Source: Chloroflexota bacterium (GTDB lineage: Bacteria; Chloroflexota; Dehalococcoidia; UBA3495). From it: DNA of 12,477 bases. The notes below the pieces were generated by a model that did not search any database, was not told where the DNA came from, and saw only the letters and a program-made list of their open reading frames with translations. Position numbers and translations under genes: made by a program. Positions 6,212 to 12,477 of this stretch are shown piece by piece. The stretch is from assembly GCA_002707185.1 (NCBI GenBank), contig PAMF01000033.1:1-12477 (forward strand). Direction: 5' to 3'. The first letter of the stretch is position 1. Each line of letters opens with the position of its first letter.

Positions 6212-7021
6212 ATGCCAACCATCAATACTATTCAGGGTGAACTCCACTACGACCTAATCGATGCAACTCCGCCATGGGTAGAATCACCGGCGACTATTCT
6301 ATTTCACCACGGTGTTGCCATAAACAGTGGGATCTGGAGTGCCTGGATCCACGAGCTATCCGACCAATATCGGATCCTCACGTTTGACGTCCGTGGCTAT
6401 GGCCAGTCCCATATTCCAGACGAGAGCTTTGAATGGTCCTTCGAAGGTCTGGCCCAGGATGTAATGGCTGTCGCTGATGCGGCCGGCGTAGAAAATTTTC
6501 ACTTTGTTGGGGAATCTATGGGGGGTGCCATGGGACTTTATCTAGGGATACACCATCCTGAGCGTCTGCTGAGCATTACTCCCTGTACGAGCCCACACAA
6601 CGGGGGCAAAGTTCAGTGGCTCGTAGAATGGCGCGATTTCATGGCTGAACACGGGATGAAAGGGTGGTCTGAGCGGATGATGAGCAGACGTTTTTTCCCT
6701 GGAGGTATCGAGAAAAATGCTGAACAGTGGTTTGCTTCCACCCAAGCAGCCTGCTCCTCAAACTCAGTGCTTGGGCACGGAGAAATGCTCCTCGACGTTA
6801 ACCTTACGTCGGACTTGGACTCCATCACTACTCCCGTACACCTGATAGCTGCTGATAGCAGCCCCTTCCTTCCTCTCAGCATTACGTTTGAGATCCACAA
6901 TTCGCTCCCTAACTCCGAGATGGACGTGATTGCCAAAGCTCGTCACGGAGTCGTATTTTCTCATGCCACTCTCTGCGCTCGATCCTTGCGAGGTTTTATT
7001 GACCGACTAGAAAAAGCGTGA
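6212..7021 (+). CDS. Alpha/beta hydrolase, enol-lactonase/esterase-like
   Basis: This 269-aa protein is a standard alpha/beta-hydrolase-fold enzyme, probably cytoplasmic since no signal peptide is seen. The oxyanion segment is HHGVAI at 32-37, and FDVRGYGQS at 58-66 is the familiar loop of the family. The nucleophile is S102 in GESMGG, the acid is D215 in IAADSSPFLP (the position and sequence typical of this group), and the base is most likely H245 in ARHGVVFSH. The family hydrolyses esters or lactones, with 3-oxoadipate enol-lactonase among the nearest well-known shapes, but substrate specificity cannot be inferred. The ribosome site is weak (GGA about ten bases upstream). It diverges from the Nudix gene and converges with the transglutaminase-like gene, 40 bases between the stops. 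Confidence 0.87.
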   Translation: MPTINTIQGELHYDLIDATPPWVESPATILFHHGVAINSGIWSAWIHELSDQYRILTFDVRGYGQSHIPDESFEWSFEGLAQDVMAVADAAGVENFHFVGESMGGAMGLYLGIHHPERLLSITPCTSPHNGGKVQWLVEWRDFMAEHGMKGWSERMMSRRFFPGGIEKNAEQWFASTQAACSSNSVLGHGEMLLDVNLTSDLDSITTPVHLIAADSSPFLPLSITFEIHNSLPNSEMDVIAKARHGVVFSHATLCARSLRGFIDRLEKA

Positions 7022-7061
7022 GTTCAAATACCAGTAGAACGGCAACAGCTCATGTGAGCGG

Positions 7062-7757
7062 TTAATTTTCGTGGGCGGCTTCTTCCGTAAAGTCGCCTTC
7101 AGTCGAGTTAAACCCTTTTTCCATAGCGACAGGATAATATTCTCGAAAAGCCTCCATGATGTCCTCGAATGGGACATCCTCAAAGGACCCCCTTTGACGG
7201 ATATACTCCATATGCCGTCGCCCTGAGACATCATACGCGTGAAATAAACTGTCTTCCCGCCCGTTAAATTCCAAAGGCAATACACCAAATCGCTCGCACA
7301 AACCAATATTGAAAGCGGGAGTAGCCTTAACCCACTTCCCCTCCAAAAAGAGTTCTGTATAACCATGGAAAACAAACTCATCCGTTCCCAAGAGCGCTAA
7401 CAACTTTGGGGTTGCTAAGTGGTTCCGTACATCTCCATACCCAACACGGCTTGGAATACCAACAACCCTTGCACATGCCGCCAGTAGAGCTGCTTTTGTA
7501 ATGCAAAACCCCGTCTGGGTTTGCAGACAAGCGCTGGCACGATATTCCTCCGGAGAATGGCCAATTCCGTAAGGGTCATACCGAATAGCATCGCGGACTG
7601 CATAGTATAACTGCACCCCTTGCTCAAGTTCCGTGCCCAAGCCCGCTTCCCTTTGAGCAAATCTCTGTATCGCGGGATGTTCGGAATCGATAAAGTAGGT
7701 CGTGCTTAAGCAACCTGAAAACTCGGTGTCATCGGTTTGTGCATTCTTCCGTTTCAT
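7062..7757 (-). CDS. Transglutaminase-like (papain-fold) protein
   Basis: This 231-aa protein has the bacterial transglutaminase-like core. C85 in QTGFC (81-85), followed by an alanine-rich helix, is the expected nucleophile. H131 in FHGYTELFLEGKW (130-142) is the expected general base. The third residue, normally Asp in a D-P-T motif after the Trp, is replaced here by the segment ATPAFN (145-150), so T146 or N150 would have to serve. No signal peptide is seen, so a cytoplasmic role as a cysteine protease, amidase or peptide ligase-like enzyme is the general expectation. The ATG at 7757 is preceded by GGAAG (7766-7770 on the plus strand) with eight bases spacing; an in-frame TTG at 7772 would add five residues but overlaps that ribosome site, so it is unlikely. 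Confidence 0.82.
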   Translation of the reverse strand: MKRKNAQTDDTEFSGCLSTTYFIDSEHPAIQRFAQREAGLGTELEQGVQLYYAVRDAIRYDPYGIGHSPEEYRASACLQTQTGFCITKAALLAACARVVGIPSRVGYGDVRNHLATPKLLALLGTDEFVFHGYTELFLEGKWVKATPAFNIGLCERFGVLPLEFNGREDSLFHAYDVSGRRHMEYIRQRGSFEDVPFEDIMEAFREYYPVAMEKGFNSTEGDFTEEAAHEN

Positions 7758-7917
7758 CAGGCCATCTTCCAAAGCAATGTCCTATCACCTAACAAGTTGG
7801 CCCAATTATTAGATTTGATCAAGGGACCCCTCTAAAAAGGTGGGCAACTTTTCTTTGCGGGATGATATAAAAACATGTTAAATTTCATCCAGTTCGCGTG
7901 ACTACCCTGAGAAACGC

Positions 7918-7947
7918 TTGAACCAAACTTCGAGATAACCATATAAC
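7918..7947 (+). promoter_or_regulatory. Candidate sigma-70-type promoter for the BI-1 family gene
   Basis: TTGAAC at 7918-7923 and TATAAC at 7942-7947 are separated by 18 bases. Each is close to consensus. Transcription would begin near 7954 and give a leader of about 40 bases before the ATG at 7995. A second TATAAA at 7866-7871 lacks a good -35 partner. Confidence 0.4.
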
Positions 7948-7994
7948 TCTGGGAAGCACTATTAACCAAAGGGTTTGCAGACAGGAAACTATCT

Positions 7995-8711
7995 ATGGCT
8001 GAACAACGTTTTACTACATTCGCTCAAGGCCGTACCGCAGGTGTGGCCGAAATAGATGAAGGCCTCCGGGCTTTCATGTTGAAGGTGTACAATTATATGG
8101 GCCTGGGACTTGCCTTGACGGGGGCTGTGGCATTCTTCACATCAAGTTCTCCCGCCCTCATGCAAGCAATTTTTGGATCGCCCCTTCAATGGCTGGTGAT
8201 GCTATCACCATTCGCATTCATCCTAGTGCTTAGCTTCGGAATAAACCGACTGCGACCTGCAACAGCCCAACTTTTATTCTGGGCTTTTGCCGGCGTAATG
8301 GGATTGTCCTTGTCCTCAATTTTTATTGTCTACACTGGGACTAGCATTGCACGCGTGTTCTTCATAACCGCTTCCGTATTTGGTGCTATGAGCTTGTACG
8401 GATATACAACAAAAAAATCCCTAGCAAGTTGGGGATCCTTTCTATTCATGGGGTTAATTGGCGTTGTAATAGCGATGGTAGTCAACATGTTTCTCGCCTC
8501 CAGCGCGTTACACTTCATAATTTCCGTTGCTGGCGTGTTGGTTTTTACCGGTCTGACTGCGTATGATACTCAGCAAATTAAGCAGGACTATTATGCCGGC
8601 GACGGCGCTGTGGTAGTGGAAAAGAAAGCTATTATGGGCGCACTACGGCTCTATCTAGATTTCATCAATCTTTTCATAATGCTGATGCACTTGCTCGGGC
8701 AAAATAGATAA
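7995..8711 (+). CDS. Bax inhibitor-1/YccA family membrane protein
   Basis: This 238-aa protein is a seven-helix inner-membrane protein of the BI-1/YccA/YbhL (TMBIM) family. After a soluble N-terminus (1-30) hydrophobic segments lie near 34-49, 64-84, 90-113, 118-137, 146-167, 171-189 and 214-234. The family signature GLTAYDTQQIK at 186-196 and LYLDFINLF at 219-227 are intact. D191 and D222 probably correspond to the di-aspartyl pH-sensing pair described for Bacillus YetJ, a calcium-leak channel; bacterial relatives such as YccA also interact with FtsH. Ion leak and membrane-protein quality control are therefore the two known roles. A ribosome site AGGA with eight bases spacing supports the start. 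The gene is a single transcription unit, with its own candidate promoter and a strong terminator after it. Confidence 0.93.
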   Translation: MAEQRFTTFAQGRTAGVAEIDEGLRAFMLKVYNYMGLGLALTGAVAFFTSSSPALMQAIFGSPLQWLVMLSPFAFILVLSFGINRLRPATAQLLFWAFAGVMGLSLSSIFIVYTGTSIARVFFITASVFGAMSLYGYTTKKSLASWGSFLFMGLIGVVIAMVVNMFLASSALHFIISVAGVLVFTGLTAYDTQQIKQDYYAGDGAVVVEKKAIMGALRLYLDFINLFIMLMHLLGQNR

Positions 8712-8738
8712 AATCTAGACAAACATATTAAGGTATAG

Positions 8739-8772
8739 AAACCGCTCGGCGTTCTGCTGGGCGGTTTTTTTT
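8739..8772 (+). terminator. Rho-independent terminator after the BI-1 family gene
   Basis: An 11-bp stem (8740-8750 with 8756-8766), containing two G-U pairs, closes a five-base loop GTTCT and runs into eight T residues (8765-8772). It begins 28 bases after the stop codon and separates this gene from the acyl-CoA ligase gene. Confidence 0.92.
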
Positions 8773-8847
8773 AGGGAATTTGTAGAAAATGTTTAGACTT
8801 AGGAGCGTGACCTACACCGACCTTGATCTCTAAAAAGGCATAAAATA

Positions 8848-10746
8848 ATGAGTAGATATGAAGAAATCTATCTTCATGCCCATAAAAACCGCGAAGCTTT
8901 CTGGGCAGAGGCGGCCGAAGACATTTCCTGGTATCAAAAGTGGGACAAAGTCCTTGATGATAGTAATCCTCCATTTTACCGCTGGTTTACTGGGGGATAT
9001 GTCAACACCTGCTACAACGCCCTGGATCGACATATTGATGAGCACGGAGCCGGCGAACGCCTAGCTCTCATATACGAAAGTCCGGTAACCGGAACCTCTT
9101 CGACGTTCACATATAACGATCTCAGGGAGAAGGTTGCCCATTTTGCGGGCGGGTTAACCAACAATGGTATAAAGAAGGGAGATCGAGTCCTCATCTACAT
9201 GCCAATGGTTCCAGAAACCGTCATAGCGATGCTAGCATGTTGCCGGATAGGAGCCATTCATTCAGTTGTATTCGGTGGGTTTGCCGCACCCGAACTCGCC
9301 ACAAGGATAGACGATGCAAGGCCTGTCGCCATCATCGCGGGTAGCTGCGGCATTGAACCCGGGCGTGTAGTCCCCTACAAACCCCTGCTTGATGAAGCGA
9401 TTACAATCGCGAGTTACAAACCAAGCCAGTGTATTATCCTCCAGCGGCAAGAGTATGTCGCAAGCATGGTGACTGGCCGTGACGTTGACTGGATGGATGT
9501 GTTTTCCAACGGCTACAGCCAAGAGTGCGTGCCCCTTGCATCAACTGACCCCCTCTACATTCTCTATACATCTGGAACCACCGGTATTCCCAAGGGTATC
9601 GTTCGCGATAATGCTGGTCACATGGTTGCACTGAAGTGGAGCATGACCAATACGTACGACACTTATCCAGGAGAAGTCTATTGGGCTGCATCCGATGTGG
9701 GGTGGGTAGTCGGCCATTCGTATATAGTATACGCCCCACTTCTCCAAGGATGCACAACCATCCTGTATGAAGGTAAACCCGTCGGCACTCCCGACGCTGG
9801 CGCCTTTTGGCGTGTTCTAAGCGACCATAAAGTCAAAACAATGTTTACTGCCCCTACTGCCCTGAGAGCAATTAGGCGGGAAGACCCCGATGCCACCTTC
9901 CTAAAGTCCTATGATATTAGCGCCTTTAAGGCCCTCTTTCTTGCAGGAGAACGCGCGGATCCAGATACGATGGCTTGGGCACAAGACCACCTGAACGTCC
10001 CTATTGTTGACCATTGGTGGCAAACAGAAACCGGCTGGTCGATTACTGGAAACTTCCTTGGGTTAGGAGCCCTACCCATCAAATTTGGATCTTCAACCAA
10101 ACCAGCTCCCGGCTTCAAACTCGAAGTGCTTGATGAAAAGGCAACTCCACTACCGCCAGGAGAAATCGGTGCGCTATCTATAAAACTTCCGATGCCTCCA
10201 GGTTGTCTCCCAACGCTATGGCAAAACGACGACGGGTACATTTCCTCCTACCTCAAAGATTTTCCAGGTTACTATCAGACTGGGGACGCCGGTTTCATCG
10301 ACGAAGAAGGTTACGTGTGGGTAATGACCCGCACGGATGATATTATAAATGTAGCAGGCCACCGACTATCTACGGGTGGGATCGAAGAAGTTTTGGCTGC
10401 CCACCCAGATGTTGCAGAGTGCGCAGTTATGGGAGTGGCTGACCCCCTGAAAGGCCAACTCCCCATTGGCCTCTTGGTCCTACAATCTGGGATGGACCGT
10501 GCAGCCGAGGACATAACGGCCGAAGCCATACAAATGGTCCGTGACTCGATTGGGCCTGTCGCTTCATTTAAAACGGCAGTAATTGTGAAACGGCTGCCCA
10601 AAACACGCTCAGGGAAAATCCTTCGTGGTACCATGAGAAAAATAGCAGAGGGGCAATCATATGAAATGCCCGCAACTATTGATGAACCGGACGTTCTCGA
10701 AGAAATAACACAAACCCTCAGTTCAGCGGGCTATCCACCAAGGTGA
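8848..10746 (+). CDS. prpE: Propionate-CoA ligase / acetyl-CoA synthetase family (PrpE-like)
   Basis: This 632-aa AMP-forming ligase activates a short-chain acid, most likely propionate, with ATP and CoA through an acyl-adenylate. An ACAS N-terminal segment (about 5-60) precedes the adenylation domain. The phosphate-binding loop is YTSGTTGIPKG at 240-250, motif HWWQTETGW is at 389-397, and YQTGD with the ribose-binding Asp is at 476-480. The C-terminal lid carries PKTRSGKILRG (584-594), where K590 is the adenylation lysine controlled by reversible acetylation in this family. The stretch DISAFKALFLAGERADP (356-372) is typical of PrpE/ACSS3-type rather than AcsA-type enzymes. W390 sits in the acyl-pocket region, where acetate enzymes also carry Trp, so acetate use remains possible. 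The ribosome site AGG (8836-8838) is modest. The stop overlaps the next gene's GTG by four bases. No methylcitrate-cycle gene is nearby. Confidence 0.87.
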   Translation: MSRYEEIYLHAHKNREAFWAEAAEDISWYQKWDKVLDDSNPPFYRWFTGGYVNTCYNALDRHIDEHGAGERLALIYESPVTGTSSTFTYNDLREKVAHFAGGLTNNGIKKGDRVLIYMPMVPETVIAMLACCRIGAIHSVVFGGFAAPELATRIDDARPVAIIAGSCGIEPGRVVPYKPLLDEAITIASYKPSQCIILQRQEYVASMVTGRDVDWMDVFSNGYSQECVPLASTDPLYILYTSGTTGIPKGIVRDNAGHMVALKWSMTNTYDTYPGEVYWAASDVGWVVGHSYIVYAPLLQGCTTILYEGKPVGTPDAGAFWRVLSDHKVKTMFTAPTALRAIRREDPDATFLKSYDISAFKALFLAGERADPDTMAWAQDHLNVPIVDHWWQTETGWSITGNFLGLGALPIKFGSSTKPAPGFKLEVLDEKATPLPPGEIGALSIKLPMPPGCLPTLWQNDDGYISSYLKDFPGYYQTGDAGFIDEEGYVWVMTRTDDIINVAGHRLSTGGIEEVLAAHPDVAECAVMGVADPLKGQLPIGLLVLQSGMDRAAEDITAEAIQMVRDSIGPVASFKTAVIVKRLPKTRSGKILRGTMRKIAEGQSYEMPATIDEPDVLEEITQTLSSAGYPPR

Positions 10747-11156
10747 AGGGGCCCACAAATCTTCGAGTGTACGGCCTGCTCGTCCGCGATAACAAAGTAC
10801 TTATCGCCGAGGAAAAAGTTGCCGGAAAAGAGATTCTTAAATTTCCGGGAGGCGGCGTCGAGCCAAATGAAACACCAGAGCAAGCGTTGAAACGGGAATT
10901 TGTAGAAGAGTGTGGTTTATCCGTAAAACCTATACGACTACTGCATATACCAGGAACGCTTTTCAGTGCATGGACTCACACATACTACACACCCATGTAT
11001 TATGAGGTTGATGGGAAAGGCGAGCCAGAATCACCACCACACGAGCCCTTGGACCTTTCCTTCCGTAATCCTGCCACTGCGGCTTCAAGCAGCCGTATGG
11101 CCGATCCGGAGATAGAAGCAATTCGGCGACTCTTTGGGCACGCTGCACTTTCTTAA
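10743..11156 (+). CDS. Small Nudix hydrolase, GTG start overlapping the ligase stop
   Basis: This 137-aa protein has a perfect Nudix box: G37-x5-E43-x7-R51-E52-F53-V54-E55-E56-C57-G58-L59. The catalytic helix thus has all magnesium-binding glutamates (E52, E55, E56). The N-terminal strand (LRVYGLLVRDNKVLIAEE, 7-24) is typical. The protein hydrolyses an unidentified nucleoside-diphosphate derivative. The GTG start lies within GTGA, overlapping the stop of the acyl-CoA ligase gene by four bases, and there is no separate ribosome site, so it is translationally coupled. An alternative in-frame GTG at 10770 would delete the first strand and is less likely. Coupling to a ligase that makes acyl-AMP suggests, but does not show, a role with adenylate by-products or acyl-CoA. 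It ends 11 bases from the convergent DUF4743-Nudix gene. Confidence 0.83.
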   Translation: MKGPTNLRVYGLLVRDNKVLIAEEKVAGKEILKFPGGGVEPNETPEQALKREFVEECGLSVKPIRLLHIPGTLFSAWTHTYYTPMYYEVDGKGEPESPPHEPLDLSFRNPATAASSSRMADPEIEAIRRLFGHAALS

Positions 11157-11167
11157 ACGGACACCTC

Positions 11168-12034
11168 TTAACCCCCCCGGTGTTTGTGACCGCTACCGTA
11201 TAAACCCTCACAAATCGCATCAAAATCACCATCTTGTTTGGTCAAGAAGCCATGGCGGATAAAAAAATCGATCAATACAAGATTGCAGTTAAATTTAAAT
11301 TCATCTCCACCAGCAACGACTTCCATAACTCTCTCAATAGGCCAGAGCTGGAAGTCCTCCACCTCCCCATCCCTATTCGATGGCCGAAAGTCCAAAGGCA
11401 GCTCCAACTCGTAGGAAAAAATTAAATCGTCCCGTAAGCCATGGGATAGCTCACGAAGGTAACCAATCGTTCCAACGGGCCTTGCCCGTGCCACATAATC
11501 AGGTCCTATATTAGCTTCCTCCGCACACTCTTTAATCAAATTCTCATGCAGACTAAGGTTGTCAGGTTGACCACCAGCCACTGTGTTATCCCACTTCCCT
11601 GGGTAAGCAACCCGATCCAAAGCACGCCGCGGCACCCACACCAAAAGTTTGCCGGATTTTCGAACAAAGCCAGTAAGGTGAATGCCATAAGCACCAACTC
11701 CAAATGCCGACACCGATGCCCTGTTTAACTGGAAAACGCTTTCTCCAAATCTATGCCCGACCGCATAAAATTCATTTAATGGAGAATTTGTCAGTCCCTG
11801 TTCATAAAGAGCGGTCGCAATTTTCCCCATCGCCTCCCCCAAAAGGCGAGCAGTATTAAGATGAGGTTTTATCTGAACATCGCAGTCAGTAAATAAAATA
11901 TACTCAGGAAAATCTGCAAAACATTGACGGAGGTTATTTTTGATCCAGCCAATCCTTCGGCCAGACAGCATTAGCGGTCGAAAACTAGAGAGATCGTGCT
12001 CATTACAAAGTTTTATGTGACGCAGAAAAGTCAT
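11168..12034 (-). CDS. DUF4743-Nudix protein, likely damaged thiamine diphosphate hydrolase
   Basis: The 288-aa protein has an N-terminal DUF4743-type domain (about 1-110) and a Nudix domain (about 111-265). This is the arrangement of the thiamine-pyrophosphokinase-related group found in plants, fungi (the Tnr3 N-terminal part, YJR142W) and bacteria. Enzymes of that group are known to convert toxic oxidised thiamine diphosphate (oxo- and oxythiamine diphosphate) to the monophosphate. The Nudix box, AGGQPDNLSLHENLIKECAE (153-172) and onward, deviates from the general consensus at its first Glu, the Arg and the final Gly, but this form is usual in the group. E169, E172 and E173 remain as metal ligands. 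No thiamine pyrophosphokinase domain is fused and no thiamine gene is nearby. It is convergent with the small Nudix gene and divergent from the lipoprotein hydrolase gene, 35 bases between starts. Confidence 0.83.
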   Translation of the reverse strand: MTFLRHIKLCNEHDLSSFRPLMLSGRRIGWIKNNLRQCFADFPEYILFTDCDVQIKPHLNTARLLGEAMGKIATALYEQGLTNSPLNEFYAVGHRFGESVFQLNRASVSAFGVGAYGIHLTGFVRKSGKLLVWVPRRALDRVAYPGKWDNTVAGGQPDNLSLHENLIKECAEEANIGPDYVARARPVGTIGYLRELSHGLRDDLIFSYELELPLDFRPSNRDGEVEDFQLWPIERVMEVVAGGDEFKFNCNLVLIDFFIRHGFLTKQDGDFDAICEGLYGSGHKHRGG

Positions 12035-12069
12035 AAACTCTTACCAGATTTACTAAGCTGATCCTTCCG

Positions 12070-12477
12070 ATGTCTAACATTGCGTCAACACTGAAGAAAC
12101 AGAAGAAGCATAAAGTTCCAGGTAAGCTGGCGCTTTTTCCATTAATTTTCGTCCTAGCTGCCTGCACCCCCGAAAGAATAAGCATCCCTCAAGATATCAG
12201 CAATATGCGCTTAAGCGGACACAGTTTAATTACCGGTGATGGGGCATACCTACCTCTGAAAAAGTGGGCACCAAAAGGCAACCCAAAAGCTATAATTCTG
12301 GCTCTCCACGGTTTTAATGATTATAGCGATGCTTTTTCCAAACCGGCTACCTACTTGGCCGAACAAGGTTTCCTAGTTTATGCATACGACCAACGAGGCT
12401 TTGGAGCGACCTCCTCTGCCGGACGGTGGCCAGGAAAAGACATTTTAGTAGTGAGGGACCTATTGGCAGCGGCTGAA
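12070..12477 (+). CDS. Lipoprotein alpha/beta hydrolase, lysophospholipase-like, cut by window end
   Basis: Only the first 136 codons are in the window, with no stop reached. Residues 1-19 are strongly basic, followed by a hydrophobic stretch (20-31) and the lipobox LAAC with lipidated C32, so the mature protein should be membrane-anchored outside the cytoplasm. Then comes the start of an alpha/beta-hydrolase domain of the serine aminopeptidase S33 / monoacylglycerol-lipase type: LKKWAPKG, then ILALHGFNDYSDAF with the oxyanion HGF, and YAYDQRGFG, all typical. The nucleophile elbow, acid and histidine lie beyond the window, so catalytic competence cannot be judged. No ribosome site is clear; the signal peptide fixes the start. 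It diverges from the DUF4743-Nudix gene across 35 bases, where their promoters must be very compact or lie within the neighbouring genes. Confidence 0.85.
   Translation, partial: MSNIASTLKKQKKHKVPGKLALFPLIFVLAACTPERISIPQDISNMRLSGHSLITGDGAYLPLKKWAPKGNPKAIILALHGFNDYSDAFSKPATYLAEQGFLVYAYDQRGFGATSSAGRWPGKDILVVRDLLAAAE

Noticed and set aside
11041..11156. Possible frameshift in the C-terminal part of the small Nudix hydrolase
   Set aside because: The tail looked low in complexity, but the end (RMADPEIEAI) is the kind seen at the end of such Nudix domains and the frame stays open to a sensible stop.
11154..11185. ACACC...GGTGT hairpin between the convergent Nudix genes as a bidirectional terminator
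   Set aside because: Only five pairs, a loop that includes a C run, overlap with the stop codon of the minus-strand gene, and no T tract on either strand.
1..12477. tRNA, rRNA, CRISPR, transposase, integrase or toxin-antitoxin content
   Set aside because: No tRNA-like clover pattern, regular repeat array, terminal inverted repeats or mobile-element proteins were seen on either strand.

Overview
The window reads as an ordinary chromosomal stretch from an alphaproteobacterium. The strongest taxonomic sign is a gcrA gene (959-1300, minus strand), because GcrA cell-cycle regulators are essentially confined to Alphaproteobacteria. Base composition looks close to half GC, genes are tightly packed, and many starts overlap or abut the previous stop. 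I see no rRNA, tRNA, CRISPR array, insertion sequence, integrase or phage gene.

Layout. The left edge carries a 34-residue single-pass membrane peptide (72-176), then a 367-base gap with two related hairpins, then a small lipoprotein (544-939) convergent with gcrA. Divergent from gcrA is a four-gene plus-strand run (1441-5379): a PLP-dependent D-threonine/3-hydroxyaspartate aldolase-like enzyme, a mandelate-racemase-like enolase-superfamily enzyme, a type II haloacid-dehalogenase-like HAD protein and a metallo-beta-lactamase-fold hydrolase. The last three are separated by 2 and 0 bases. Convergent with this run is a Nudix hydrolase (5407-6081, minus), divergent from an alpha/beta hydrolase (6212-7021). 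A transglutaminase-like protein follows (7062-7757, minus), then a Bax-inhibitor-1/YccA-family membrane protein (7995-8711) closed by a clear intrinsic terminator. A propionate/acetate-CoA ligase (8848-10746) overlaps the GTG start of a small Nudix hydrolase (10743-11156). Convergent with that is a DUF4743-Nudix protein of the thiamine-diphosphate clean-up type (11168-12034, minus). The window ends inside a lipoprotein alpha/beta hydrolase of the lysophospholipase type (12070 onward).

How the genes fit. The most coherent unit is 1441-5379. Aldolase, racemase/dehydratase-like enzyme, HAD hydrolase and MBL hydrolase together look like a small catabolic or detoxification operon acting on hydroxy (or halo) acids and beta-hydroxy amino acids. 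The substrate cannot be read from sequence, and no dedicated transporter or regulator lies beside it. Its most notable member is the mandelate-racemase homologue, which keeps every metal and catalytic residue except the second lysine of the KxK motif, naturally replaced by arginine. Three separate Nudix enzymes and the thiamine-repair candidate suggest housekeeping metabolite sanitation. No obviously new defence, mobile or signalling system is visible.
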